Notes: generated by a model not told the origin, from the sequence alone. A stretch of 64,000 nt of DNA from Brevibacillus_H ginsengisoli (GCF_050113715.1 NZ_JBNJQR010000009.1:62001-126000); one strand, 5' to 3'. Counted from the first letter of the stretch, positions 41,833 through 51,634 are shown. A program made the numbers and translations.

Positions 41833-42555
41833 TTAGAACGAAGAAGGAAGCAGGGAAGAGAGGTAAGTGGAAACCACCTTGAAACTTCCCGTACATAGCA
41901 TCAAGCCAAGTCCGATCATTAACCAACCATTTACTCGTTGGATAGCAGGCAGATATTTATTCATCTTCCGAATTTTATGAAGGGACTGAGACCACACTGC
42001 TGATACTAGAAGGAAAGGAATGCCGAGTCCAAGAGAATATACGAGTAAGAGAGTCATGCCGGTGAGCATCGTGCCGCTTTGACTGGCCATTATCAAAATG
42101 GAAGTTAATACAAGTCCGATACAAGGGGTCCATCCTGCGCCAAAGACAAAGCCGAACAGCAGCGAACGGGCAAAATTCATTCCTTTTTGAGTCGATACGG
42201 GCATGTTCATGCGTTTTTCTTTAAACAAGACACCTAAGGACAAAATACTGGCCATCTGCAACCCGAACACAATAATGACGATCCCACCGATCTTCTCCAC
42301 CCAATCTCGATAGGCAAGGAACCATTGTCCAATCAATGAGCTGGATGCACCTAGCAATAGAAATACGACGGTAAAACCAAGAATAAATCCAAGGCTGCGG
42401 TTCATTATCGTAGTTCGATTGGCTTCGATTTTCTGCCCATCCACATGCCCACCTGTCAATTGTGCAAGATAGGCAGGGACAAGCGGAAATACACAGGGGG
42501 AGAGGAACGAGGCGACACCCGCCAAAAAAGCGATTCCGATGCTGACGTCACTCAT
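41833..42555 (-). CDS. ccdA: CcdA-type thiol-redox membrane protein
   Basis: This 240-aa protein with six transmembrane helices carries reducing power across the membrane to extracytoplasmic thioredoxin-like proteins. The conserved paired cysteines occur in LSPCVFPLVPAYL near the N-terminus and GAGWTPCIGLVL in the middle. Its start overlaps the stop of the upstream ResA-like gene by four bases, so the two form an electron-transfer pair. Confidence 0.9.
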   Translation of the reverse strand: MSDVSIGIAFLAGVASFLSPCVFPLVPAYLAQLTGGHVDGQKIEANRTTIMNRSLGFILGFTVVFLLLGASSSLIGQWFLAYRDWVEKIGGIVIIVFGLQMASILSLGVLFKEKRMNMPVSTQKGMNFARSLLFGFVFGAGWTPCIGLVLTSILIMASQSGTMLTGMTLLLVYSLGLGIPFLLVSAVWSQSLHKIRKMNKYLPAIQRVNGWLMIGLGLMLCTGSFKVVSTYLSSLLPSSF

Positions 42556-43088
42556 TGCTTCACCGCCTCTTTTTTGCGCAGGTCATTGATCATTGTGCGA
42601 TATTGTTCTTCTGTACGTGCACCAGTGACCAATTCGCCTACAATTCCCCCTTTTTTGTTGACGAGAATGGAAGAAGGGATACCGATCAGCCTCTTCTGGA
42701 GCTGCTTCATGAGCTCGTCGGTCGGAATGACATTGGTGAAGGTCAGGTTCATCTCTTTCATCATGCGGTATGCGGTTACTTCCTGTTCTCTCCCATCCGA
42801 AACAATGCCAAGTATTTGGACGTTTTGGTCCTTCATTTCTTTCGAAAGCTTTTCGAGTGCCGGCAGCTCTTCTTTACAAGGGGCACAATACGTACCCCAA
42901 ACGTTTACAAGAGTTAGATCATATTGTTTGAAAATTTCGTTGCTAATCGGTTGATCGTTGGTATCTGTGGTTTGAAACGCGGGAAACATTTTGGGCATAG
43001 CGGCTTCTGGTTTATCTGTGGAGGAGCCGCATCCGGTAAACAACAGGCAAAATACAGATAGAAGTAAACCAAGTGTTATCTTTCTCAT
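42552..43088 (-). CDS. ResA/TlpA-like thiol-disulfide oxidoreductase lipoprotein
   Basis: The 178-aa protein has a lipoprotein signal (LLFTGC, about residues 16-21) and a thioredoxin fold with the active site GTYCAPCKEELP. The C-terminal half carries the GIPSSILVNKKGGIVGE segment with the cis-proline. It would act outside the membrane on cytochrome c or other thiol proteins, re-reduced by the coupled CcdA. Confidence 0.88.
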   Translation of the reverse strand: MRKITLGLLLSVFCLLFTGCGSSTDKPEAAMPKMFPAFQTTDTNDQPISNEIFKQYDLTLVNVWGTYCAPCKEELPALEKLSKEMKDQNVQILGIVSDGREQEVTAYRMMKEMNLTFTNVIPTDELMKQLQKRLIGIPSSILVNKKGGIVGELVTGARTEEQYRTMINDLRKKEAVKQ

Positions 43089-43108
43089 CCGAGATATCCT
43101 CTTTATCT

Positions 43109-44995
43109 TTAAGAAGTTATGATTTTGTAATAGGAATGAACGGTTATGAAATAGTAGAACACATAAACGAGTGTATACATGACAAGTGTTCCGACGATAG
43201 GCACCGTGAAGTCTGCATTCAACTGGATCGCTAAAATCAGGAGCGCAACAATGCTATGACAGATGCCAAGCAGTAAAGGGGCTGCGAAGATGACCCGCAT
43301 TTGGCGTGCGACCGAGCGCTTTACTTCTTTTTTGGTCATGCCGATTTTACGCAGAATATCATACTGTTTCTTGGCTTCCCCTGCTTCTGTGAGCTGTTTA
43401 AAGTAAATGACGCTGCCAGTTGAGAGGAGAAAGATAAAACCAATCAGGATACCGATAAACAGCAGAATCGACATGGGCATAATCAACTGGGCAAACAGCT
43501 CGTAATAGGTCGTAAGCGAAGCATCTGTGGGCAGAATTTGGATGAGCTTTTTGGTCAGCTGTTTGCTCGTCTCTGCGTTTTCAATCATGTACCCCTTTAA
43601 GTGAAGCGTGTTAGTTGCTGTATACATCTTGTCGTATACACTGTCTTTTACAATAAAGACTTGCTCGAGCATATATGCATTGAGTACGGATTGATTCGTA
43701 TGTTTGATGATCCGTACGTTTTGTTCGATTCCGTTGGCGCGCAGGTTAAAGTTTTTGCCGATTTCCTCGTCGTAGGTAACTGGGCCATAGTAAGAGAGTA
43801 CGGCTTCCTGCTCATTGTTTAAGGATACGGGTTCACCATGTTCTTTCATTGCTTCGATTTCGTTCCACTTGCTTTCCGGGATCACATAAAATGAATCGGC
43901 TTTTCGTTTTCGTGGAAATGATGTATCGACTTTCATGAGTTCTGCATCTGCCTCATGACGAATGGCATGATCTGGGTCACTGGCAATGGTTTGCTTTACT
44001 TTTTGATCAAGGGATGCGTCATGGCTAATATAAGCGTATGAAAAAGGGACAGTCAGGCTCGCGATCTTTTGCCCGTTATAGTTCATGCTGTACGTTGCGC
44101 CCACCGATGTTAACGTGACTGCACTTAAAATCGTAATGATGGACAGTGTACGGCTGTGTGAACGAATGCGGTACGTCAGTTGGGAAATATCCGTCAAATT
44201 TGATTTGCGGTAATACAGGGACTGATTGTTTTTCAGACGGTGAAGTACCCAAGAGAGTGCGAATCGGAAGAATAAAAAGGTTCCAACGATGGATGAGACA
44301 AGCGTGATGACCATATCCCTCAGGAACGTATCTCTGCCTGTTTTCAACCCAATCACATATCCAGCAGCCAAAATCACGATCGCTAACAGTGCGCCGACTA
44401 TCGATGGTTTCGGCAGCTTCTCTCCTGTTTTCTCGGCATGAAACAGTTCAATTAATTGAAAGCGATACACAATGGAAGCTGCGTATAGGGAAGTAATGAT
44501 AAACACAATCCCGAACACACCAATCGTATACAAAATCGCTTCCGAGCTTACTGTAAAGGCAATGACGACAGGCAAAGCCATCAGCTTGACGAGAATCATC
44601 ATGAAGAGCTTGGAAAAAATGCTTCCAAACACAATCCCGATTCCAAGTGCCAATATGCCCATCACAACATTCTCATAAAACAACATGAGTCCGATTTTTC
44701 GTTTGGTGACACCAAGCAGCGTATACAAGCCGATTTCTTTTTTTCGCTTGCGTACAAAGAAGGAAGTAGAATACCAGATGAAAAGCATAGAAAACAGTGC
44801 GATGATTATAGAAGCAGCGTTAAAGGCGAGGAGAATCTTTTGATCTCCTTCGGCAAAGCCAGCCAGCTGTTCATTAAACCGGATCGAAACAAATGCGTAA
44901 TAAATCGTCACCGCAAAAATAATGGAAGTGAAATAGATAAAGTAATTCTGGAAGTTTCGCTTTATATTTTTGGTTGCCAGCTTAAAGAGCGTCAT
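43109..44995 (-). CDS. BceB-type ABC transporter permease (FtsX-like)
   Basis: This 628-aa membrane protein has ten transmembrane segments in the BceB pattern. A large extracellular domain of about 200 residues (about 305-510) separates helices seven and eight and is the usual sensing domain for peptide antibiotics. The RKRKKEIGLYTLLGVTKRKI segment is typical. The start overlaps the end of the ATPase gene by 14 bp. The partner system encoded upstream is a BceRS-type two-component pair. Confidence 0.9.
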   Translation of the reverse strand: MTLFKLATKNIKRNFQNYFIYFTSIIFAVTIYYAFVSIRFNEQLAGFAEGDQKILLAFNAASIIIALFSMLFIWYSTSFFVRKRKKEIGLYTLLGVTKRKIGLMLFYENVVMGILALGIGIVFGSIFSKLFMMILVKLMALPVVIAFTVSSEAILYTIGVFGIVFIITSLYAASIVYRFQLIELFHAEKTGEKLPKPSIVGALLAIVILAAGYVIGLKTGRDTFLRDMVITLVSSIVGTFLFFRFALSWVLHRLKNNQSLYYRKSNLTDISQLTYRIRSHSRTLSIITILSAVTLTSVGATYSMNYNGQKIASLTVPFSYAYISHDASLDQKVKQTIASDPDHAIRHEADAELMKVDTSFPRKRKADSFYVIPESKWNEIEAMKEHGEPVSLNNEQEAVLSYYGPVTYDEEIGKNFNLRANGIEQNVRIIKHTNQSVLNAYMLEQVFIVKDSVYDKMYTATNTLHLKGYMIENAETSKQLTKKLIQILPTDASLTTYYELFAQLIMPMSILLFIGILIGFIFLLSTGSVIYFKQLTEAGEAKKQYDILRKIGMTKKEVKRSVARQMRVIFAAPLLLGICHSIVALLILAIQLNADFTVPIVGTLVMYTLVYVFYYFITVHSYYKIITS

Positions 44996-45746
44996 GATTA
45001 CCGCCTCCGATTACTGCCAGTACATCGAGAATTTTGTTGAAGAAGACTTGGCGTTTCTCCCCTTTGACCAGCTCCATAAACAGTGTGCCGTCTTTAATGA
45101 AAATAATCCGATCACAGAAGCTTGCGGCAAATGGATCATGCGTGACCATCATGATTGTGGCGTGTTGTTCTTTATTTAGGCCAGACAGGCATTCGAGAAG
45201 CTCTGTTGCAGATTTGGAATCAAGTGCTCCAGTTGGCTCATCAGCTAAAATCAGTCTGGGCTGGTTAATCATCGCCCGCGCAGCAGCCGTTCTCTGTTTT
45301 TGCCCGCCGGATACTTCATAAGGATACTTGTCGAGAATCGAATCAATCCCGAGTGTTTCGGCGATCGAATAAACTCGCTTGTCCATTTCTTGCGCTTTAC
45401 CACCCGCTAAGGTAAGGGGCAATACGATGTTCTCTTTTAATGTCAGGGTGTCGAGCAAATTAAAATCTTGAAAAATAAACCCCAGCTTATTTCGGCGAAA
45501 AGAGGAGAGCTCCGTTTCATTCATTTTATGAATCGGATATCCGTCTATCAGAATGCTCCCGGTGCTTGGTTTATCAATCGTCGCTACCAGGTTCAGAAGT
45601 GTCGTTTTACCTGCGCCAGAAGGGCCCATTACACCGACAAATTCTCCTTCATTAATATCGATATTGATATCGTTGAGTGCTGTATAGTGATGACCGCGTG
45701 AGCCGTATACTTTGCTTAAATCTTTGGTTGTTAATAAGAGCGACAT
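44982..45746 (-). CDS. BceA-type ABC transporter ATPase
   Basis: The 254-aa ATPase has Walker A GPSGAGKTT, signature VSGGQKQR and Walker B LILADEPTGALD. With the BceB-type permease it forms a peptide-antibiotic detoxification and sensing transporter (bacitracin, lantibiotics or similar). GGAGAAAC precedes the ATG. A BceR-type box lies upstream in the 45747-45925 gap. Confidence 0.9.
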   Translation of the reverse strand: MSLLLTTKDLSKVYGSRGHHYTALNDINIDINEGEFVGVMGPSGAGKTTLLNLVATIDKPSTGSILIDGYPIHKMNETELSSFRRNKLGFIFQDFNLLDTLTLKENIVLPLTLAGGKAQEMDKRVYSIAETLGIDSILDKYPYEVSGGQKQRTAAARAMINQPRLILADEPTGALDSKSATELLECLSGLNKEQHATIMMVTHDPFAASFCDRIIFIKDGTLFMELVKGEKRQVFFNKILDVLAVIGGGNHDAL

Positions 45747-45843
45747 GGTGTTTCTCCTTTACCTTCGTATTTGTTCCTTGTTCATTAAACCGCAAACAGG
45801 GAGGGGGGAGCCATTGTTCTACCTAACAAAATGCAGGCTAAAC

Positions 45844-45857
45844 TTACATTTGTGTAA
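45844..45857 (-). promoter_or_regulatory. BceR-type response-regulator box
   Basis: TTACA-CAAA-TGTAA on the minus strand matches the TnACA-N4-TGTAA inverted repeat known for BceR targets. It lies about 100 bp upstream of the ATPase start, in the only gap between the two-component genes and the transporter genes. Confidence 0.75.
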
Positions 45858-45874
45858 GAATCGCAAATAGAAAG

Positions 45875-45906
45875 GCCTCACCACCTATTTATACAGGGAG
45901 TGAGGC
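45875..45906 (-). terminator. Terminator of the BceRS-like operon
   Basis: GCCTCAC and GTGAGGC form a 7-bp stem 20 bp after the kinase stop codon; a moderately T-rich stretch follows on the minus strand. Confidence 0.6.
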
Positions 45907-45925
45907 TCAAGGGGCCAAACAAAGT

Positions 45926-46969
45926 CTAACGCGATTTGTGCGTTTGGAGCGCGGTAAAGGAATCATTCAGCTTGGGAAAATGAAGGGTTACTTCTGTATA
46001 CACGCCATATTCAGACTGTAGAGTAATATCATGATTAAGTTTATGGGCCAGTTTGCGGGCTAGGTATAAACCGATGCCGGTCGATTCCTCATGAGTGCGG
46101 CCAGTAGAGCCAGTAAAACCTTTCTCAAATACGCGGGATACGTCTTCTGGGGGAATACCAATTCCTGTATCTCGGATTTTTAGGAAATATTCCTGTTTAG
46201 TTTCGCCCCCGCAGATTTCAATTATTCCTTCCGGGGCGGTATATTTTAAAGCATTTGATAAAATTTGGTTCAGAATAAAGAAGAGCCATTTTTTATCGGT
46301 TAGGACTTCGTGTTCAAGATCATGCAGCTTGACTTGAATTCTTTTGGAAATAAACGTTTTGGCATTGTTTTTAACAGCTTGTTTGACAATCTGATCCAAA
46401 TTCACGGTATGAATGAAATAGTCACGGGAAAAGTCATCAATTCGTGCGTAATATAATGCCCGCTCAATTTGATGCTCGATTTTATCCAGTTCTTCATCCA
46501 GGCTATCGAGGATCTGTCCGGGTTCTTTTTCCGCTTTATTCTCAATCAGCAGTCGGCTTACAGACAGAGGGGTTTTAATTTCATGGAACCAGGATGTCAT
46601 AAATTCAAGTGTTTCTTTCTTCTCTGCATAGAGGTGACTCACTTCTTCATGGTGACGTTCATATACGTTAAGAAGCAACTTGTTATAGAAAGCCTGGGCA
46701 TTTGATTTCGGTTCAGGCAGAATCACGATGGTGTCAAATGGCTGATTGCAGGCTTCTTGTAAGGTGGAAAAGTATGATCGCTGGCGGATATATCCACCAA
46801 AGAAATAAAGACAGAACAGTAAAAAAGCAACACTATGTATATAAAAAAACAAATCCAAAGTGGCGCCACCGAATGGGGCTGCATAGATCACGATCGAAAT
46901 AAACGACATAAGCAGGATGTAAAAAACAAACAGCCATTTATGATCAGCCATATAATCGAGCAGGTTCAT
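45926..46969 (-). CDS. BceS-type intramembrane-sensing histidine kinase
   Basis: The 347-aa kinase has two transmembrane helices with almost no extracellular loop (about residues 12-32 and 36-60), then a DHp domain with the phospho-accepting His in WFHEIKTPLS, and an ATPase domain with NALKYTA, DTGIGIP and GIGLYLARKLA. The absence of a sensor loop is the rule in BceS kinases, which are activated through the transporter. It overlaps the regulator gene by four bases. Confidence 0.9.
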   Translation of the reverse strand: MNLLDYMADHKWLFVFYILLMSFISIVIYAAPFGGATLDLFFYIHSVAFLLFCLYFFGGYIRQRSYFSTLQEACNQPFDTIVILPEPKSNAQAFYNKLLLNVYERHHEEVSHLYAEKKETLEFMTSWFHEIKTPLSVSRLLIENKAEKEPGQILDSLDEELDKIEHQIERALYYARIDDFSRDYFIHTVNLDQIVKQAVKNNAKTFISKRIQVKLHDLEHEVLTDKKWLFFILNQILSNALKYTAPEGIIEICGGETKQEYFLKIRDTGIGIPPEDVSRVFEKGFTGSTGRTHEESTGIGLYLARKLAHKLNHDITLQSEYGVYTEVTLHFPKLNDSFTALQTHKSR

Positions 46970-47640
46970 GGCAAGATATACCCCTGTCCTTTTTTAGTCT
47001 GAATGAAATCGTGCAGTTGAATATCTGCCAGCTTTTTGCGCAAGCGATTAATATTGACTGTTAAAGTATTATCATCAACAAAGCTTTCATCTTCCCACAA
47101 GCTGCGCATAATTTTATCGCGACTGACGATACTGCCCGCATTCTTCATTAAAAGATGCAAGATGTTAAATTCATTTTTGGTCAATTCAATGCTTTGTTCA
47201 TCGTAGGTAAGTGTACTAGATTTTAGATCAAGGATTGCTTGTTTATATTCCAGCACATTGGTTTCTGTATCGGTATAGGAGTAGGTGCGGCGTAGGATGG
47301 CCTGAATTTTGGCAATGAGCACTTCAAGTGAGAAAGGCTTTTGAACAAAGTCATCTCCGCCCATATTCATCGCCATCACAATGTCCATACTTTCGGTTCG
47401 GGAAGAAATAAACATAATGGGCACTTTCGAGATCTCTCGTATTTTTTGACACCAGTAAAACCCATTGAAATAAGGAAGCGTTATATCAAGTAATACGAGA
47501 TGAGGCTTCTGTTCAATGAAGCTCTCCAGTATGTTATTAAATTGTTGTACCGCATGTACGTGAAATCCCCATTTTTGAATACTTTCCTCGATAATGTCTC
47601 GCAGTTTCGGATCGTCTTCAACCAGCATGATGGTAAACAT
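46966..47640 (-). CDS. BceR-type OmpR-family response regulator
   Basis: The 224-aa regulator has a receiver domain with acidic pocket EDD, phospho-acceptor Asp in LLDITLP and Lys in QKPFSLE, and an OmpR/PhoB winged helix (LTKNEFNILHLLM ... DDNTLTVNINRLRKKL). It should bind the TTACA-N4-TGTAA box before the transporter genes. The 47641-47994 gap upstream holds an AT-rich promoter region and no convincing gene. Confidence 0.9.
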   Translation of the reverse strand: MFTIMLVEDDPKLRDIIEESIQKWGFHVHAVQQFNNILESFIEQKPHLVLLDITLPYFNGFYWCQKIREISKVPIMFISSRTESMDIVMAMNMGGDDFVQKPFSLEVLIAKIQAILRRTYSYTDTETNVLEYKQAILDLKSSTLTYDEQSIELTKNEFNILHLLMKNAGSIVSRDKIMRSLWEDESFVDDNTLTVNINRLRKKLADIQLHDFIQTKKGQGYILP

Positions 47641-47994
47641 AACACCCGCTCCATTCAGAATCCCTTCATTGTATGATTGTTATTATAACGATTTACAACA
47701 ACCTATGTTGTTTATCATATTTTTCCTTCGTTTTGTTCCATCCATTTATGTTCATGGTAGAGGATAAAGGGAATCATTCACAGATAATAATAAAGGGAAT
47801 ATGCTATAATCGCCTTAAAAATCAAGTGATTTAACGGATATTTCTTTAAAATTAATAGGAGTGTTTCGGATGGATCTAGTGGACAATATAATTACTTACT
47901 GAGAGTCGCGTCATGTCTTCACCAATCGAACAAATAAAAGATCATTCCTACCGCCATAGAAGAATAAGGATAATGGAATAGTTGGAGGGGCTTT

Positions 47995-49368
47995 ATGGAA
48001 CTAGAATTGTTCAGTTTTATCGAAAGTGTCACCGAGCATCTAGAGGATTCAAGAAATGAGTTGGAAATAGTAAGCAGAGATATGAGATTATATTTTGAAA
48101 AAGTATTGGGAGCTTATAGTGAAGGATATTTAAACATTAATTCCAGGGTTAAATCTGCATCTAGTCTAAAAGAGAAAATACTTAGAAATAGTTACTATAA
48201 GAAGTATCAGTCTCCACATCAGTTGATGTATAATCTTTCGGATTTAATCGGGGTTCGAATTGAATGCAGATTTATGGAAGATGAAAAAGAAATATATGAG
48301 CTCTTAAAAACACATTTCCACGAGCAAGATGACGATGGGTATTTTTATAATTCAATGAATAAGAATGTGAAATTAAAGTTGGTAGGTGAACAACCGCAAA
48401 GGCAAAAAAATGGGTTTGAAATATTTAGAATTGACGGGTTCTGCCAATGTGAGGGTAAAATGATCAACTTTGAGTTACAGATTAAATCTCTCGTTAATAT
48501 ATTTTGGGGAGAGATTGAGCACAAGGTCATTTACAAAAATAATAGCTATACCCTTGGAGACGAATTTATTAAAAACTTAATGACGTCGATTAAGAAAAAT
48601 CTCTTGATGATCGATAGCCAGCTAATGACAATCGATCATCAATTTAATAAACAAAATTCTATTCATCCTGCCAATCGGAAATGGCAGATCCAAACGCTGT
48701 TATCCAAGATCATTTATGATATTTACTCCTTAAAAATGAAGAATGACATTGGGTTTATCGTGGATTTTAGAGAATCCTGTGACACGATCATGAAATATAT
48801 TTTTAGATCCAATAACGCTGAAGTACTTGAAGATTACAGTGAAACCTTAATCAAAACCTTGAACAGGTTAAATGATGTGAGCAGAAATAATGTGAGCTTT
48901 AATAGCGAATTAAAATTTGAGCGGGATGTCTATTTTCAAGATGAATTTTGCAATATTGTAGGCGGCACAATAATGAAGTCCATTAATCGTGATTTTAAAT
49001 GGAACCTATTTTTTAGAATCTTATTCGAAATAGAGCTAGGAAATAATGCGGAGGACTTCGAGAATTTTATCGTGTTTTTCAGGAATATGTTGTATGGCAA
49101 TATCAATTTTGCAAAGCTGTATACCAAATTTAATTGTGAAGAAGCCGGTAAAATTGTCAATTTACTCATGAAGGAAGTAGCATACTGTTTTGAGCGTGCT
49201 GATTCAATCAAATTTATGTATGACCATGGCATAGAAGAAATTAAAAATATCTTAGACAATACTATTGATTTAATCAGTATGAACATCGATTCATTCCAAC
49301 ACTGGGAGAAAGAACATGAGGTCTATTTGGAAATGATCGGTTCAAGATTATTGCCAAAGCTCACGTAA
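47995..49368 (+). CDS. RelA/SpoT-domain alarmone synthetase with long C-terminal extension
   Basis: This 457-aa protein has an N-terminal synthetase domain (about 40-215): SRVKSASSLKEKIL for ATP binding, DLIGVRIECRF, and FELQIKSLVNIFWGEIEHKV for GTP binding. These are the key motifs of (p)ppGpp synthetases, with no hydrolase domain. About 230 further helical residues have no recognised family, unlike RelQ/RelP, which end after about 210. It could be a stress alarmone synthetase or a toxic SAS. GGAGGGG precedes the ATG. It stands alone, and no antitoxin-like gene is adjacent. Confidence 0.78.
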   Translation: MELELFSFIESVTEHLEDSRNELEIVSRDMRLYFEKVLGAYSEGYLNINSRVKSASSLKEKILRNSYYKKYQSPHQLMYNLSDLIGVRIECRFMEDEKEIYELLKTHFHEQDDDGYFYNSMNKNVKLKLVGEQPQRQKNGFEIFRIDGFCQCEGKMINFELQIKSLVNIFWGEIEHKVIYKNNSYTLGDEFIKNLMTSIKKNLLMIDSQLMTIDHQFNKQNSIHPANRKWQIQTLLSKIIYDIYSLKMKNDIGFIVDFRESCDTIMKYIFRSNNAEVLEDYSETLIKTLNRLNDVSRNNVSFNSELKFERDVYFQDEFCNIVGGTIMKSINRDFKWNLFFRILFEIELGNNAEDFENFIVFFRNMLYGNINFAKLYTKFNCEEAGKIVNLLMKEVAYCFERADSIKFMYDHGIEEIKNILDNTIDLISMNIDSFQHWEKEHEVYLEMIGSRLLPKLT

Positions 49369-49496
49369 TCCTAATGCGATTTTTTAAAATGAAGAATTGA
49401 AAAACCTCTATTAAAAAAAGTTATCCTCCCCAATAGAAAGCCCATCAAGAACGATACATGTCACGAAGCTCGTTTCCCATTTATATTTAGCTTTAG

Positions 49497-49556
49497 GCCC
49501 TTTACATGGGATGTAGACAGGAACTACCTGTACTTTCCAATGTAAAGGGCTTTTCT
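49497..49556 (+). terminator. Long two-stem hairpin, terminator
   Basis: GCCCTTTACAT (49497-49507) pairs perfectly with ATGTAAAGGGC (49540-49550), with an inner ACAGG/CCTGT stem and TTTTCT after it. It lies about 130 bp after the alarmone synthetase stop. The rest of 49369-49676 is AT-rich with no gene. Confidence 0.75.
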
Positions 49557-49676
49557 ATGGCTGGAAAAATTAAATTATCCTAAAATTTAATACAGCAATA
49601 GTAAATCTTTGTAGACAATAATAGAAAATTAGATAATAATTGTTGCTAAAATATTACATCGTAGAAGGAGAGTTAC

Positions 49677-50753
49677 ATGAATAAGCGAAAAGCATTTATT
49701 TTTTTATTAGTATTATCACTTTTCATTTCTACCCTACATTGGGGGAATTTCGAAAAAGCAGAGGCTGCAACACAGCCCGTAAAAGTAGAGGATATACAAA
49801 AACTTTTAAATGGCTGGTCAAGAATAGCTGTTGGAGGTTCACTCAAAGATAATTCGAAGAACATTGTTTTTGAAAAAAAAGAAATAGTGAACAAAAAATT
49901 ATATGCGCATCTTCTTTCTCTTAGATCGTATAAGGTGACGAATGAATCTTTCGATACAGGGATAAAAAATTATATTCAGTTAAATCAACAACAACATATT
50001 CAATTAAAAATAAAGAAGCATACAAATGCTCTTTTTGAAGCGGTTTCAGCAGATTCTCGGGAGTATACGTACGTGTATGTCGTAAAAACAAATAATGAAT
50101 ATACAGTCAATGAAATTAGTTTAGTAAAATGGAACGATGGATGGAGATTTGGTGTCGGATACCAAATGACATTAAATCCAGCTATTGTAAAAGCGGTAGA
50201 TAAGCTTGCTCCTCAGTTAATGCAAGAGTTCCTTCAGTATCAATTTATAGATTCTCAAACACTTGACACCACCTATAAAACAATGTCTAAGCAAAAAGAC
50301 TGGGTGTTAGTTAATACCAGAATAACAGGGAATACTCAATTTGAATATCTGGCCAATGCAGTAGAACGTAGTTATGAAAAAGTAAATTCGAATGGGAAGT
50401 ATGGAATAAATGTCGAGAAAAGAGTTTTAACACAAAAGGAATTCACCGAGGTATTAAGAAGGTACAAATCAATTTCAACTCCAAAACTTATGTCAACTTA
50501 CGTAAAAGCCTATGAACTAAAAGGGATGGGCCCTGAAGGTGATGATAAATATGGATATTTCAGCCCTACCCGTATTATATTTGTTCAGAAGAAAGGCACT
50601 AACACGATAGACTACTATAGAATCCTTTCATCTGCATATGACGCAAAAGGAATGGGGAAAGACGAAAGTATTGGTGAATGGAGTATTGATGATACAAAAG
50701 AGATTAATAGAGTGTTGGAAACAATTGTCGATGGTTTAGTAAAAGCTCCCTAA
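49677..50753 (+). CDS. Secreted protein of unknown function
   Basis: The 358-aa protein has a signal peptide (about residues 1-30: KAFIFLLVLSLFISTLHWG, cleavage near KAEA/AT). The mature part is mixed alpha/beta and lysine-rich, with two NTF2-like-looking halves (around 40-160 and 220-350). I do not recognise the family. AGAAGGAGAG precedes the ATG. It is a single-gene unit closed by a terminator. Confidence 0.7.
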   Translation: MNKRKAFIFLLVLSLFISTLHWGNFEKAEAATQPVKVEDIQKLLNGWSRIAVGGSLKDNSKNIVFEKKEIVNKKLYAHLLSLRSYKVTNESFDTGIKNYIQLNQQQHIQLKIKKHTNALFEAVSADSREYTYVYVVKTNNEYTVNEISLVKWNDGWRFGVGYQMTLNPAIVKAVDKLAPQLMQEFLQYQFIDSQTLDTTYKTMSKQKDWVLVNTRITGNTQFEYLANAVERSYEKVNSNGKYGINVEKRVLTQKEFTEVLRRYKSISTPKLMSTYVKAYELKGMGPEGDDKYGYFSPTRIIFVQKKGTNTIDYYRILSSAYDAKGMGKDESIGEWSIDDTKEINRVLETIVDGLVKAP

Positions 50754-50796
50754 CATAAATGCACTACAGGTAGCACCAGACGGCTTTATAGTCAGG

Positions 50797-50836
50797 AAAT
50801 AGACCGTACATCTCTGGAGAGGGCGGTCTATTTTTC
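50797..50836 (+). terminator. Terminator of the secreted-protein gene
   Basis: AATAGACCG and CGGTCTATT form a 9-bp stem with an inner TCTC/GAGA pair, followed by TTTTC. Confidence 0.8.
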
Positions 50837-50896
50837 TGAGTGGAGTATCTAAAGAGTGAGGTAAGTAGGACCACCTTGAAACTTGATCATTGATGG

Positions 50897-50917
50897 GTTA
50901 CAATTGCTTATTGTAAC
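50897..50917. promoter_or_regulatory. Candidate TetR operator
   Basis: GTTACAAT (50897-50904) and ATTGTAAC (50910-50917) form a perfect 8-bp inverted repeat with a five-base spacer, about 70 bp upstream of the tetR-like gene. The size fits a TetR-family dimer. Confidence 0.6.
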
Positions 50918-50984
50918 TGTATAAACTACTTTGGTTTTTTTAGTTTCCTGAGATATTTGTAGCTCCCAAATGGAGGATGACGGA

Positions 50985-51551
50985 ATGAATAACCGGATTA
51001 TGTCGGCTTTTATTGCCGAAATTCAGCAGAACGGCATGAAGTTTACAATGGATGATTTGGCGAAGCGGCTTGGGATCAGCAAACGTACCTTATACGAGCA
51101 TTTTCCGTCCAAAGGCGATATTCTCGAAGCCATCATCGACCAAACTTTCAACGACATAAACGAAATTACGGAGCGGATTATCCGTGACGACAAGTTAACC
51201 ATCATTGAGAAGATCCGGGGTCTCATCACTACGCTGCCTAAACACTGGGAGTTATATGACCTGCGCATTCTGGAGCAGATGAAGCGGTATTTTCCCGAAC
51301 AGTGGGCAAAGATAGACTCCGCGCTAAAAGATGATTGGGCCGCCCTGCGTGTATTGATCGAACAAGGTATCCGTGAAGGCGAAATTGTTGATGTTAACGT
51401 GCCGCTCGTTATGAAGATGATTATTGATGCTACCAATTCGACACTGGATCAACGTTTTTATCGGGACAATCAAATTACAGTGACCGACGCGCTGTCTTCC
51501 ATTGTAGATGTGCTGTTGAACGGGTTAATTCCTAGAGACAAGAAAAAGTAA
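50985..51551 (+). CDS. TetR family transcriptional regulator
   Basis: The 188-aa regulator has an N-terminal HTH (FTMDDLAKRLGISKRTLYEHFPSKGDILEAII). The ATG at 50985 has GGAGG eight bases upstream; the in-frame ATG at 50970 overlaps that site. It probably represses itself and the downstream MFS transporter gene, whose start is 83 bp after its stop. Confidence 0.87.
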   Translation: MNNRIMSAFIAEIQQNGMKFTMDDLAKRLGISKRTLYEHFPSKGDILEAIIDQTFNDINEITERIIRDDKLTIIEKIRGLITTLPKHWELYDLRILEQMKRYFPEQWAKIDSALKDDWAALRVLIEQGIREGEIVDVNVPLVMKMIIDATNSTLDQRFYRDNQITVTDALSSIVDVLLNGLIPRDKKK

Positions 51552-51634
51552 ACGCCTACCGTTTTCTTTTTCTTTTTGATTATGAAAACTGCAAAAACAA
51601 TAATAGTTTTACTGGTTTAAAAGGAGGTATTCTC

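Noticed and set aside
47870..47981. Two mini-frames (10 and 22 codons) upstream of the alarmone synthetase gene
   Set aside because: They have passable ribosome-binding sites, but no homology, repeats or paired hairpin like those at the tet leader. A leader role cannot be supported.
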